From positions 1 through 14,960 of the forward strand of contig JADJFK010000035.1 of NCBI GenBank assembly GCA_016708585.1: DNA of 14,960 nt, in the 5' to 3' direction. This document shows positions 1 to 5,809 of the stretch, piece after piece. Both the position numbers and the translations under genes were made by a program. Position 1 is the stretch's first letter, and each line of letters opens with the position of its first letter. The notes under the pieces are model-generated. The model saw nothing but the letters and a program-made list of their open reading frames with translations, searched no databases and was not told where the DNA came from. Source of the stretch: Sulfuritalea sp. GTDB lineage: Bacteria; Pseudomonadota; Gammaproteobacteria; Burkholderiales; Rhodocyclaceae.

Positions 1-10
1 AGGTCTGACA

Positions 11-394
11 ATGCAGCGCACGATGATCAAGTCCAAGCTTCACCGTGTCACGGTGACCCACGCCGAACTGCACTACGAGGGTTCCTGCGCGATCGACGAA
101 AATCTGCTGGATGCAGCCGACATCAAGGAATACCAGCAGATCGACATCTACAACGTGAATAACGGCGAGCGTTTCAGCACCTACGCCATCCGCGCCGAAC
201 GTGGCACAGGAACGATTTCGGTCAATGGTGCCGCCGCGCGCAAGGCCGCTGCCGGCGACCTGCTGATCATCGCCACCTACGCCATGATGAACGAGATCGA
301 ACTGCAGAACTTCGAGCCCGATCTGGTGTACGTCGATGCCAGGAACCGCATCACGCACCATAGCCGGCAAATTCCGGCACAAGCGGTCGCCTGA
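11..394 (+). CDS. panD: Aspartate 1-decarboxylase (PanD proenzyme)
   Basis: Converts L-aspartate to beta-alanine for pantothenate and coenzyme A synthesis in the cytoplasm, using a pyruvoyl cofactor made by self-cleavage. The 127-residue length is normal for the family. The N-terminus MQRTMIKSKLHRVTVTHAEL is the family signature. The self-cleavage site is Gly24-Ser25 in YEGSCAID, and Ser25 becomes the pyruvoyl group. Lys9, Arg54, Thr57 and Tyr58, known active-site positions of the E. coli enzyme, are present, as is the N72-G73-A74-A75 stretch. The start fits the family N-terminus and an AGG lies 8-10 bases upstream; the window begins only 10 bases before the gene, so its promoter and upstream neighbour are not visible. 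A terminator follows at 418-443, so panD is probably separate from the next genes. Identification is secure. Confidence 0.97.
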   Translation: MQRTMIKSKLHRVTVTHAELHYEGSCAIDENLLDAADIKEYQQIDIYNVNNGERFSTYAIRAERGTGTISVNGAAARKAAAGDLLIIATYAMMNEIELQNFEPDLVYVDARNRITHHSRQIPAQAVA

Positions 395-417
395 TTTCCC
401 CGTTTTTCGGCGCATCT

Positions 418-443
418 AGCCCACCCTCGAGGTGGGCTTTTTT
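418..443 (+). terminator. Intrinsic terminator after panD
   Basis: A perfect 8-bp stem (agcccacc at 418-425, ggtgggct at 431-438) with a 5-base loop is followed directly by a run of T to 443. It lies 24 bases after the panD stop, as expected for a rho-independent terminator. Confidence 0.92.
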
Positions 444-517
444 GCGTCCGCGGCATCTTGCCGCTTACGGTATCGCGCTCCTGCATTGCGCAGCAGAACC
501 GACATCCGCCGTCCGGT

Positions 518-547
518 TTGTCGCCAAGCCCCGGCACAGTGTATTCT
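518..547 (+). promoter_or_regulatory. Candidate sigma-70 promoter for the receiver/exonuclease/CBS unit
   Basis: TTGTCG at 518-523 and TATTCT at 542-547 are separated by 18 bases and lie about 40 bases before the receiver gene, downstream of the panD terminator. The match is moderate. This is inferred from sequence only. Confidence 0.4.
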
Positions 548-587
548 TCCGTTTAGAAAAACAGCATGCCGATGCCGGAGGGGAGTC

Positions 588-959
588 ATGGCTACGAAGA
601 TTCTGATCGCGGACGATGAGCCGAACATCGTCATTTCACTCGAATTCCTGCTCAAGCGCGAGGGCTATGAGGTCGTGGTCGCCCATGACGGCGCACAGGC
701 GCTCGAGAGGATCCGCAGCGAGCGGCCCGACATGGCGATTCTCGATGTCATGATGCCGCATCGCAACGGCTTCGAGGTTTGCCAGGACCTGCGCCAGGAT
801 CCCGAATTCAAGACGCTGCGGATCATGATGCTGACCGCCAAGGGGCGCGATACCGAGGTGTCCAAAGGCCTCGCGTTGGGTGCCGATGTATATATGACCA
901 AGCCGTTCGCGACCCGTGAACTGATCGCCAAGGTCAAGGCCTTGATCGACAGGGTTTGA
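588..959 (+). CDS. Stand-alone CheY-like response regulator receiver
   Basis: A 123-residue single-domain receiver with no output domain. The acidic pocket is Asp9/Asp10 (ADDE), the phospho-acceptor is Asp53 (ILDVMMP), the switch Thr is Thr83 (MLTAKG) and the conserved Lys is Lys105 (MTKPF), so it looks fully competent for phosphorylation. I chose the ATG at 588, not an in-frame upstream start, because GGAGGGGAG at 577-585 is a strong ribosome binding site and the domain begins right there. It probably acts by protein-protein contact or as a phosphate sink. The next gene, 34 bases downstream, carries a degenerate histidine-kinase-like region; no functional kinase lies in the window, so the cognate kinase is unknown. 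Confidence 0.93.
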   Translation: MATKILIADDEPNIVISLEFLLKREGYEVVVAHDGAQALERIRSERPDMAILDVMMPHRNGFEVCQDLRQDPEFKTLRIMMLTAKGRDTEVSKGLALGADVYMTKPFATRELIAKVKALIDRV

Positions 960-993
960 GCGCCGGTCACTGTTTTAGAGGGCTGAGCGCATC

Positions 994-1359
994 ATGAATT
1001 CCCGCATGAAACTTGTCGCTGCCGTCGCCGTCGGCTGCGCGTATCTGGCGGCCGTGCTGGCCGCCGCATTCTTCATCATCGCTTCCGGGCTGGAGGGGCA
1101 GGAACAGGCCGTGATGGAGTCCGTGCTCGATCGCCGCCTGGGCGCAGTGCTGATGGTCGTCCTTTTCGCCTGCGTCTTCCTTTTTCCTGATCCTGCGCGC
1201 CGTGCACGAATTCCTCGTGCTGCCGCCGGCACGGGCCGCCGAAGAGGCGGGGGCGATGCTGGAAGAGCCGGCGAGCCGCCTCAGCATTCAGGGCAACGGC
1301 GAACTGCAGTCATTGCTCGGCGCAGTCAATCGCCTGGCCGAGCAGCATCAGGCGCGTGA
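994..1359 (+). CDS. N-terminal membrane fragment of the exonuclease fusion (real coding to about 1185)
   Basis: The start ATG at 994 lies shortly after an AGAGGG purine stretch and opens MNSRMKLVAAVAVGCAYLAA, a typical first membrane helix. A second hydrophobic helix (GAVLMVVLFACVFLF) reaches about 1185. Beyond that point this frame becomes Arg/Gly-rich shadow sequence to the stop at 1359. If the reading stays as printed, only a 120-residue product with a meaningless tail would be made. Joined to the next frame, the helix continues naturally as FLILRAVHEF. Confidence 0.5.
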   Translation: MNSRMKLVAAVAVGCAYLAAVLAAAFFIIASGLEGQEQAVMESVLDRRLGAVLMVVLFACVFLFPDPARRARIPRAAAGTGRRRGGGDAGRAGEPPQHSGQRRTAVIARRSQSPGRAASGA

Positions 1360-2701
1360 CGTAGAGATCGACGCGCGCATCCGTGCCGCCAACGCCGCTG
1401 CGGACGCCGACCGCAACCGCTTCGCCGTGCTCATGTCGGAACTTGCGCAGGGTGTCATCGTCTGCAACATGGACGGCCGCATACTGCTCTACAACCGGCG
1501 CGCGCGTGCGCTGTTCGCCGGCGGGGCGGGGCAGGGCATGGCGGCACTGGGCCTCGGGCGCTCGATCTACGGCATCTTCGACCGTCACCTGATCGCCTAC
1601 GCACTGGAGAACTTCGATGCGCGGCGCAGCGCGCACCGGCACTTCGTCGCGGTGACCGAGTCCGGTCGCCTGCTGCGTGTGCTGGTGGCGCCGATTCCGG
1701 AGGCGGGCGCCGCGGCGGCAGTTGCGGATGAGCCGCAAGCGGCGGGCGGCTACTCGGGCTACATGACGATGATCGAGGACATGACGGAGACCTTCGACAG
1801 CGAGTCCATGCGCGACCGGCTGCTGCAGGACCTGACCGAGAGCAGTCGCGGGCCGGTCGGCAACCTGCGCGCCGCCGCGGAGATGCTCTATGACTACACG
1901 GACATGAGCGCCGAGGACCATCAGCGCTTCCTCACCGTGGTCCGCGACGAAGCTGCGGGGCTGGCGACGCGGGTCGAGGGCGCCGCGCGGACGTTTGCCG
2001 CGGTGCTCAAGTCGCGCTGGCCGCTGGAGGAAATGCTCGGTGCCGACCTGCTGACGGCGGCGCGCCGCCGCATCACCGATCGCTGCGGCCTGCAGGTGAG
2101 CATCGAGGATGTGGATGCTGAAGTGTGGATCAAGGTTGATGGCTTTTCCATGCTGCAGGCGATGACCTATTTCGCCGCGCGCCTGCGCGACGAATACCAG
2201 ATCCGCGACGTGAAATTGCGCCTGAGCCGCGACGGCGCGATGGCGCATGTCGACCTGATCTGGTCAGGCGTCTTCATGAGCACCGAGACCGTGATGCAAT
2301 GGGAACTCGACGCGCTGACGGTGGCCGGCGAGTCGTCGCCGCTGACGGTGCGCGACATCGTCGAGCGCAATGGCGGCGAGGTGTGGTTCCAGCGCGATCA
2401 CGCCGCCTACCGGGCCTTCTTCCGCTTCCTGCTGCCCGCCATCAGCGCCCAGGATGCGGTGGTCACCGCAGCCGGCGTCGCGCTGGCCGACAGCCGCCCC
2501 GAGTTCTACGATTTCGACCTGTTCAAGAGCGAAGAGACCGACCTGGCCCTGGACGACCGCGTCCTCGCGCAGCTGGCGTTCACCGTGTTCGATACCGAAA
2601 CCACCGGCCTCGAACCGTCGGCGGGTGACGAGATCATCCAGATCGGCGCCGTGCGCATCGTCAATCGCCGCCTGCTGCGGCTGAGGCCTACGAGCAGCTG
2701 A
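1202..2701 (+). CDS. PAS plus degenerate histidine-kinase-like segment with exonuclease motif I
   Basis: Central segment of the same gene, open for 499 codons. The PAS-like region contains QGVIVCNMDGRILLYNRRAR. The region after RDRLLQDL resembles a kinase dimerisation helix. Where S-H-E-L-R-T-P would be expected it reads TESSRGPVGN, placing Glu (codon 1838-1840) at the phospho-acceptor position. The ATPase-like part (KVDGFSMLQAMTYFAARL) lacks the conserved N-box Asn. The segment enters the exonuclease domain with FDTETTG before running out of frame at 2701. The GTG at 1202 has no convincing ribosome site, so it is a frame entry point, not a likely true start. Confidence 0.6.
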   Translation: MHEFLVLPPARAAEEAGAMLEEPASRLSIQGNGELQSLLGAVNRLAEQHQARDVEIDARIRAANAAADADRNRFAVLMSELAQGVIVCNMDGRILLYNRRARALFAGGAGQGMAALGLGRSIYGIFDRHLIAYALENFDARRSAHRHFVAVTESGRLLRVLVAPIPEAGAAAAVADEPQAAGGYSGYMTMIEDMTETFDSESMRDRLLQDLTESSRGPVGNLRAAAEMLYDYTDMSAEDHQRFLTVVRDEAAGLATRVEGAARTFAAVLKSRWPLEEMLGADLLTAARRRITDRCGLQVSIEDVDAEVWIKVDGFSMLQAMTYFAARLRDEYQIRDVKLRLSRDGAMAHVDLIWSGVFMSTETVMQWELDALTVAGESSPLTVRDIVERNGGEVWFQRDHAAYRAFFRFLLPAISAQDAVVTAAGVALADSRPEFYDFDLFKSEETDLALDDRVLAQLAFTVFDTETTGLEPSAGDEIIQIGAVRIVNRRLLRLRPTSS

Positions 2702-2733
2702 TCGATCCGCAGCGCAGCCTGCCGCCGGCTTCG

Positions 2734-3153
2734 GTGAAAATCCACGGCATCACCGCCGAGATGCTGGCCGGCCAGCCGCCGATCGCGCAGGTGCTGCCGG
2801 TGTTCCGCGCCTTCGTCGCCGACACCGTCCTGGTGGCGCACAACGCCGCTTTCGACATGCGTTTTCTCGAACTCAAGGAAACCCCCACCGGCATCCGCTT
2901 CGATCGCCCGGTGCTGGATACCTTCCTGCTTTCGGCGGTACTGTTTCCGAATCAGGAAACGCATCGCCTGGAAGCCATTGCCGAACGTCTCGGAGTCTCC
3001 GTCATGGGACGCCACACCGCGGTCGGCGATGCCATCGTCACCGCCGAAGTCTTCCTCAAGATGCTGCCGCTGTTGGCCGAGAAGGGCATCCGCACCCTGG
3101 GCCAGGCGCGTGAGGCGAGCGAGAAGACTTACCATGCCCGCATCACCTACTGA
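2734..3153 (+). CDS. C-terminal two-thirds of the DEDDh exonuclease domain
   Basis: Final segment of the same gene. The true frame is already readable from about 2684 (EAYEQLIDPQRSLP), so the ATG at 2734 is probably internal. It contains the usual HGIT motif, exonuclease motif II (HNAAFD) and motif III (HTAVGDA), the DEDDh set seen in DNA polymerase III epsilon-like enzymes. Without motif I, which lies in the other frame, this fragment alone should not be catalytically active. The end overlaps the start of the CBS/DUF294 gene by 20 bases, suggesting translational coupling. Confidence 0.6.
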   Translation: MKIHGITAEMLAGQPPIAQVLPVFRAFVADTVLVAHNAAFDMRFLELKETPTGIRFDRPVLDTFLLSAVLFPNQETHRLEAIAERLGVSVMGRHTAVGDAIVTAEVFLKMLPLLAEKGIRTLGQAREASEKTYHARITY

Positions 3154-4597
3154 TTCCCGCCTGATCGACGCGGCGTCGGTCAACCTCAATACGACGCTGT
3201 GCAACCTGCCGCTGATGCCGCCGGTGGTGCTGGATCCGGCGACCTCGGTGCGCGACGCGTTGCGTGCCATCGACCTGCGCGATGCCGAGGTGGCGGTGAT
3301 CGTCGATGATGCCAGCTCGGTGCCGCTGGGCATCGTCACGCTGCGCGATGCGCTGCGCTGCATCGTCAACGAGGATTGCGACCTGGCCGGACCGATCGCC
3401 GGCGTCATGACCGGCGGGCTGGCCAGCCTGTCGGCCGACGCCACGGTGCATCAGGCCACCGTGCTGATGTTCCGCCGCGGCATGCGCCACCTGATCCTGA
3501 CCGGGGCCGACGGGCAACTGTTCAACGTGGTCTCGCAGGGCGATCTGTACGGCATGCAGGCCGCCGATTCGGCCAGCCTGGCCAACGCCATCCTCGCCAC
3601 CCGCAGCATCGCCGAACTGGCGGCGCAGACGACGGCCGTGAGGCGCTTTGCCGCGCGCCGGCTGGCCGAGGGCAGCGGCGCCGAGACCCTGTGCGAATGG
3701 ATTTCCGCGCTCAACGACCTGATCGCCCTGCAGGCCATCGAACTGGTGGAAGGCGAATTCGACCTGCCCTATGTGCCCTGGTGCTGGATCGTCTTCGGCT
3801 CCGAAGGCCGCCTCGAACAGACGCTATTTACAGACCAGGACAACGGCATTGTGTTCGCGGCGACATCGAGCGCGGAGGCGGAAGGGTTGCGTCAGCGTTT
3901 CCTGCCCTTTGCCCGGGCCGTGAATGATGCGCTCGACGCCTGCGGTTTTCCCCTCTGCGGCGGGCAGGTCATGGCGGGCAACCCGGCCTGGTGTCTTTCG
4001 CTGGATGAGTGGAAGCGCCAGTTCGGCAACTGGATTTCGGTGCCGGAGCCGGCAGCCCTGCTCAATGCCAGCATCTTTTTCGACTTCCGCCCGCTCTACG
4101 GGCGCGAAGAACTGGTGGCCGAACTGCAGCATTGGCTGCTGGGCAAGGTCAAGGGCAATGCCGCCTTCTTCCGCGCGATGACCGTCAACGCGCTCGCGCA
4201 GGAACCGCCGCTCTCGTGGTGGCGAGATTTTCGCCTGAGTGGCGGCAATGAGTTTCCGCACACGCTGGACCTCAAGGGCCAGGGCATCCGCGTCTTTGTC
4301 GATGCCGTCAGGATATTGGCGCTGACGCACGGCGTCGCGCACACCAACACCATCGAGCGCCTGCGCGGCGTGCGCCAGGCCCTGGGCATGCCGGTCGAGG
4401 AGGCGGCCGCCATGGTTGCCGCCTTCTACCAGATCCAGCGCCTGCGCCTGCAGAACCAGGTGTCCGGCGAGTTTCCAGCGGCCGTCAACCGGCTCAATCC
4501 GGATCGCCTGCATCGCCTCGACCGGCAAATCCTCAAGGAAGCCTTCCGCCAGGCGCACACGCTGCAGCAGAGGTTGCGGCTGGACTATCTGAACTAG
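3134..4597 (+). CDS. CBS-pair protein with DUF294 putative nucleotidyltransferase
   Basis: 487 residues. A CBS pair occupies about residues 30-80 and 90-142, followed by a helical linker and a DUF294 nucleotidyltransferase-like domain with the hallmark GSEGRLEQTLFTDQDN at 222-237, whose aspartates are the probable metal ligands, and a helical DUF294 C-terminal domain. Family members often also carry an N-terminal cyclic-nucleotide-binding domain; this one starts directly with the CBS pair. The ATG at 3134 is chosen because family-like sequence starts here and the gene then overlaps the exonuclease end by 20 bases; the frame is open further upstream but that is shadow sequence. CBS pairs usually bind adenosyl nucleotides, so adenylate-responsive nucleotidyl transfer is a reasonable inference. 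The substrate is unknown. In other proteobacteria I recall DUF294 and exonuclease genes close to acetate uptake and acs-regulating kinase genes; that is recollection, not seen here. Confidence 0.92.
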   Translation: MPASPTDSRLIDAASVNLNTTLCNLPLMPPVVLDPATSVRDALRAIDLRDAEVAVIVDDASSVPLGIVTLRDALRCIVNEDCDLAGPIAGVMTGGLASLSADATVHQATVLMFRRGMRHLILTGADGQLFNVVSQGDLYGMQAADSASLANAILATRSIAELAAQTTAVRRFAARRLAEGSGAETLCEWISALNDLIALQAIELVEGEFDLPYVPWCWIVFGSEGRLEQTLFTDQDNGIVFAATSSAEAEGLRQRFLPFARAVNDALDACGFPLCGGQVMAGNPAWCLSLDEWKRQFGNWISVPEPAALLNASIFFDFRPLYGREELVAELQHWLLGKVKGNAAFFRAMTVNALAQEPPLSWWRDFRLSGGNEFPHTLDLKGQGIRVFVDAVRILALTHGVAHTNTIERLRGVRQALGMPVEEAAAMVAAFYQIQRLRLQNQVSGEFPAAVNRLNPDRLHRLDRQILKEAFRQAHTLQQRLRLDYLN

Positions 4598-4636
4598 GTC
4601 GCCGCATTGCCGCTTCGTCGGCAGCAACTGCCTGTC

Positions 4637-4699
4637 CGCCGTATCGCCAGCGCCGACTTTTCTGTGCGGACCCGAAAAGTCGGCGCCGGCGCGACGGCG
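4637..4699. repeat. Long imperfect palindrome / hairpin
   Basis: Arms 4637-4662 and 4674-4699 are reverse complements over 26 positions with 3 mismatches; the inner 13 bp (4650-4662 with 4674-4686) are perfect, with an 11-base loop. No T run follows, so it is not a classic intrinsic terminator, but it sits 39 bases after the CBS/DUF294 stop and could stabilise or end that transcript. The left arm extended by one base recurs, inverted and with 23 of 24 bases matching, at 11101-11124, which suggests a dispersed palindromic repeat. Confidence 0.75.
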
Positions 4700-4744
4700 T
4701 TGAATTAACATAGCTCGTCAAGCCACTGGGTTGAAGAGAAGCGG

Positions 4745-4993
4745 ATGAACAAGGTGATCGATGTCAGGGTGAAGACCACCGGGGTAGTGTTGGTCGGGAT
4801 GGCCGATGGAAGGCGCGGTGAATTCGACGTGCGTCCCTACATGACCAGCGATTTTTTTCGGGAACTGGAGAACAAGGCATATTTCGACCAAGTACGGGTT
4901 TTCTTTCATGGCATAGGCTGGCCCAATGGGCAGGACCTTGGTCCCGACACGGTGGTGGCTGAACTGCGGGAAATTGAAAACTCGACTGTTTGA
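4745..4993 (+). CDS. DUF2442 domain protein
   Basis: 82 residues covering the whole DUF2442 domain. The N-terminal VIDVRVKTTGVVLVGMADGR is followed by the typical FDVRPYM and, near the end, IGWPNGQDLGPDTV. The function of the family is not established; members are often found beside DUF4160 genes or in accessory regions, sometimes proposed as toxin-antitoxin-like pairs. No DUF4160 gene is present here. A purine stretch (AGAGAAGCGG) before the ATG is a fair ribosome site. The gene stands between a palindrome on the left and an AT-richer truncated gene on the right, which hints at an acquired islet. Confidence 0.85.
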   Translation: MNKVIDVRVKTTGVVLVGMADGRRGEFDVRPYMTSDFFRELENKAYFDQVRVFFHGIGWPNGQDLGPDTVVAELREIENSTV

Positions 4994-5558
4994 GCGATCG
5001 AATAATTCGACCCTGGAACCTTTAGTCTTCGAGAAATTGGTAGTCCTCGGGACTGTCGAGGCAGGACCCGCAGTTGAGCGAGCAATCCATAACATTCTGA
5101 GCCAACACTTGGTGCGAGGCGAATGGTTTGAACGCGAACCCGCATTGGCATTGTTTGCACGTCTAAATGACACTACCACCTCACCCCATGGAAAGTTCGC
5201 TCGTCGGTTAATGCGATCGGCAGACGTTTACTTGGCCTGCGACCAAGCCGAGGAGTCGATTGAATATAAAGTCGCCAGCGATTTGGTGTTTGATACAGCC
5301 CGCGAGCTAGCAAACGTAAATACCGACAACCCCCTACCGTTTCGGTCGTGGCTGAAAGGGCAAGCTGAACGAGACGACCCAACTGGTGATCTCGCAAAGG
5401 ACTTTGCCAGCAACGGCGCCTTCCCTGACGTTGCTAATCTTGAGACGTATCTTGCCTTCGTTGTCGCCAAGGACAGTCACCCCGCTGTAACACGAACGGT
5501 TATAGAGGCGTGGATTGAATGTGACATAGCCGTTTCAGGCTTAAGGTATGCCGAATGA
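4926..5558 (+). CDS. Probably 5'-truncated GIY-YIG-like (T5orf172/Mug113) protein with YozE-like C-terminal domain
   Basis: Recognisable sequence begins at about 5040. LVVLGTVEAGPAVERAIHNI and RGEWFE resemble the second half of T5orf172/Mug113 proteins, a GIY-YIG-related family. The C-terminus (about 5332-5535) with PFRSWLKGQAERDDPTGDLA and a later EAWIECD resembles the YozE SAM-like helical domain. The expected front of the nuclease fold (tyrosine motifs and the K-I-G stretch) is absent; upstream DNA is the DUF2442 gene. The only ATG (4926) lies inside DUF2442 in another frame, without a clear ribosome site, so the coding part more likely begins near or after 4986. Base composition is clearly more AT-rich than its neighbours, consistent with transfer. 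Likely a remnant, though the remaining frame is intact. Domain names are from pattern memory. Confidence 0.55.
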   Translation: MGRTLVPTRWWLNCGKLKTRLFERSNNSTLEPLVFEKLVVLGTVEAGPAVERAIHNILSQHLVRGEWFEREPALALFARLNDTTTSPHGKFARRLMRSADVYLACDQAEESIEYKVASDLVFDTARELANVNTDNPLPFRSWLKGQAERDDPTGDLAKDFASNGAFPDVANLETYLAFVVAKDSHPAVTRTVIEAWIECDIAVSGLRYAE

Positions 5559-5809
5559 CACTTGTTTTCCTAAGACGCCCAACCCTGCGGGCGACCCCGT
5601 TCGCTTCGCTCTCTGGACGCTGCGCGATGTGCAGTGACAAGCGACCAGGCTCGAATTGAATTCGCATAGCCATGAAAAGTCGGCCCGGGGGGGAGGGGGC
5701 GGCCCCCAGCGGGGTGGCAATAAACCTTCCTCGCCTGGCCCTTGGCTGCCTACGTGGCACGAACACAGGCGGCTGGGGGTCGGTGCCGTTTGGTCGTTGC
5801 CGGCGGCGA
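5559..5809. other. Gene-free stretch with palindrome and G/C runs
   Basis: No convincing gene on either strand. It holds a near-palindrome (CGAATT 5652-5657, AATTCG 5659-5664), an 11-base repeat GAAAAGTCGGC (5674-5684) also found at 4674-4684, and consecutive runs G7 (5687-5693), G5 (5695-5699), C5 (5703-5707) and G4 (5711-5714), which can pair in two competing short hairpins. No clear intrinsic terminator is visible for either the + strand islet or the - strand operon that ends at 5810. Confidence 0.5.

Larger units (their letters stand above)
994..3153 (+). pseudogene. Membrane-anchored PAS / degenerate kinase / DnaQ-type 3'-5' exonuclease fusion, interrupted by two frameshifts
   Basis: Read with two corrections, this locus encodes one protein of about 719 residues. 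Order: two membrane segments (about 6-30 and 50-68); PAS-like region (from about nucleotide 1425 to 1800); a histidine-kinase-like helical and ATPase-like region (about 1800-2440) lacking an evident phospho-acceptor His and N-box Asn; and a DEDDh exonuclease domain. The exonuclease motifs are FDTET (2588-2602), HNAAFD (2839-2856) and HTAVGDA (3013-3033), all intact. The frame moves from that of 994 to that of 1202 near a T5 run at 1181-1185 (one extra base) and returns near 2681-2686 (one missing base). Whether this is true decay or sequence error cannot be told here, but preserved motifs and codon pattern in every segment mean the lesions are recent or artefactual. It overlaps the next gene by 20 bases. 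Confidence 0.8.

Noticed and set aside
1181..1190. Programmed +1 frameshift at the T5 run
   Set aside because: No stop codon, RF2-type slippery site or stimulating structure is evident, and a second shift would be needed 1.5 kb later. Indel or error is simpler, though not excluded.
5559..5680. Integron-type attC site or gene cassette boundary
   Set aside because: No RYYYAAC/GTTRRRY core pair or integrase was found flanking the islet.
5687..5714. G-quadruplex in the G-rich spacer
   Set aside because: Only three close G runs of three or more can be formed before a loop longer than 7 bases; hairpin pairing with the C5 run is the simpler structure.
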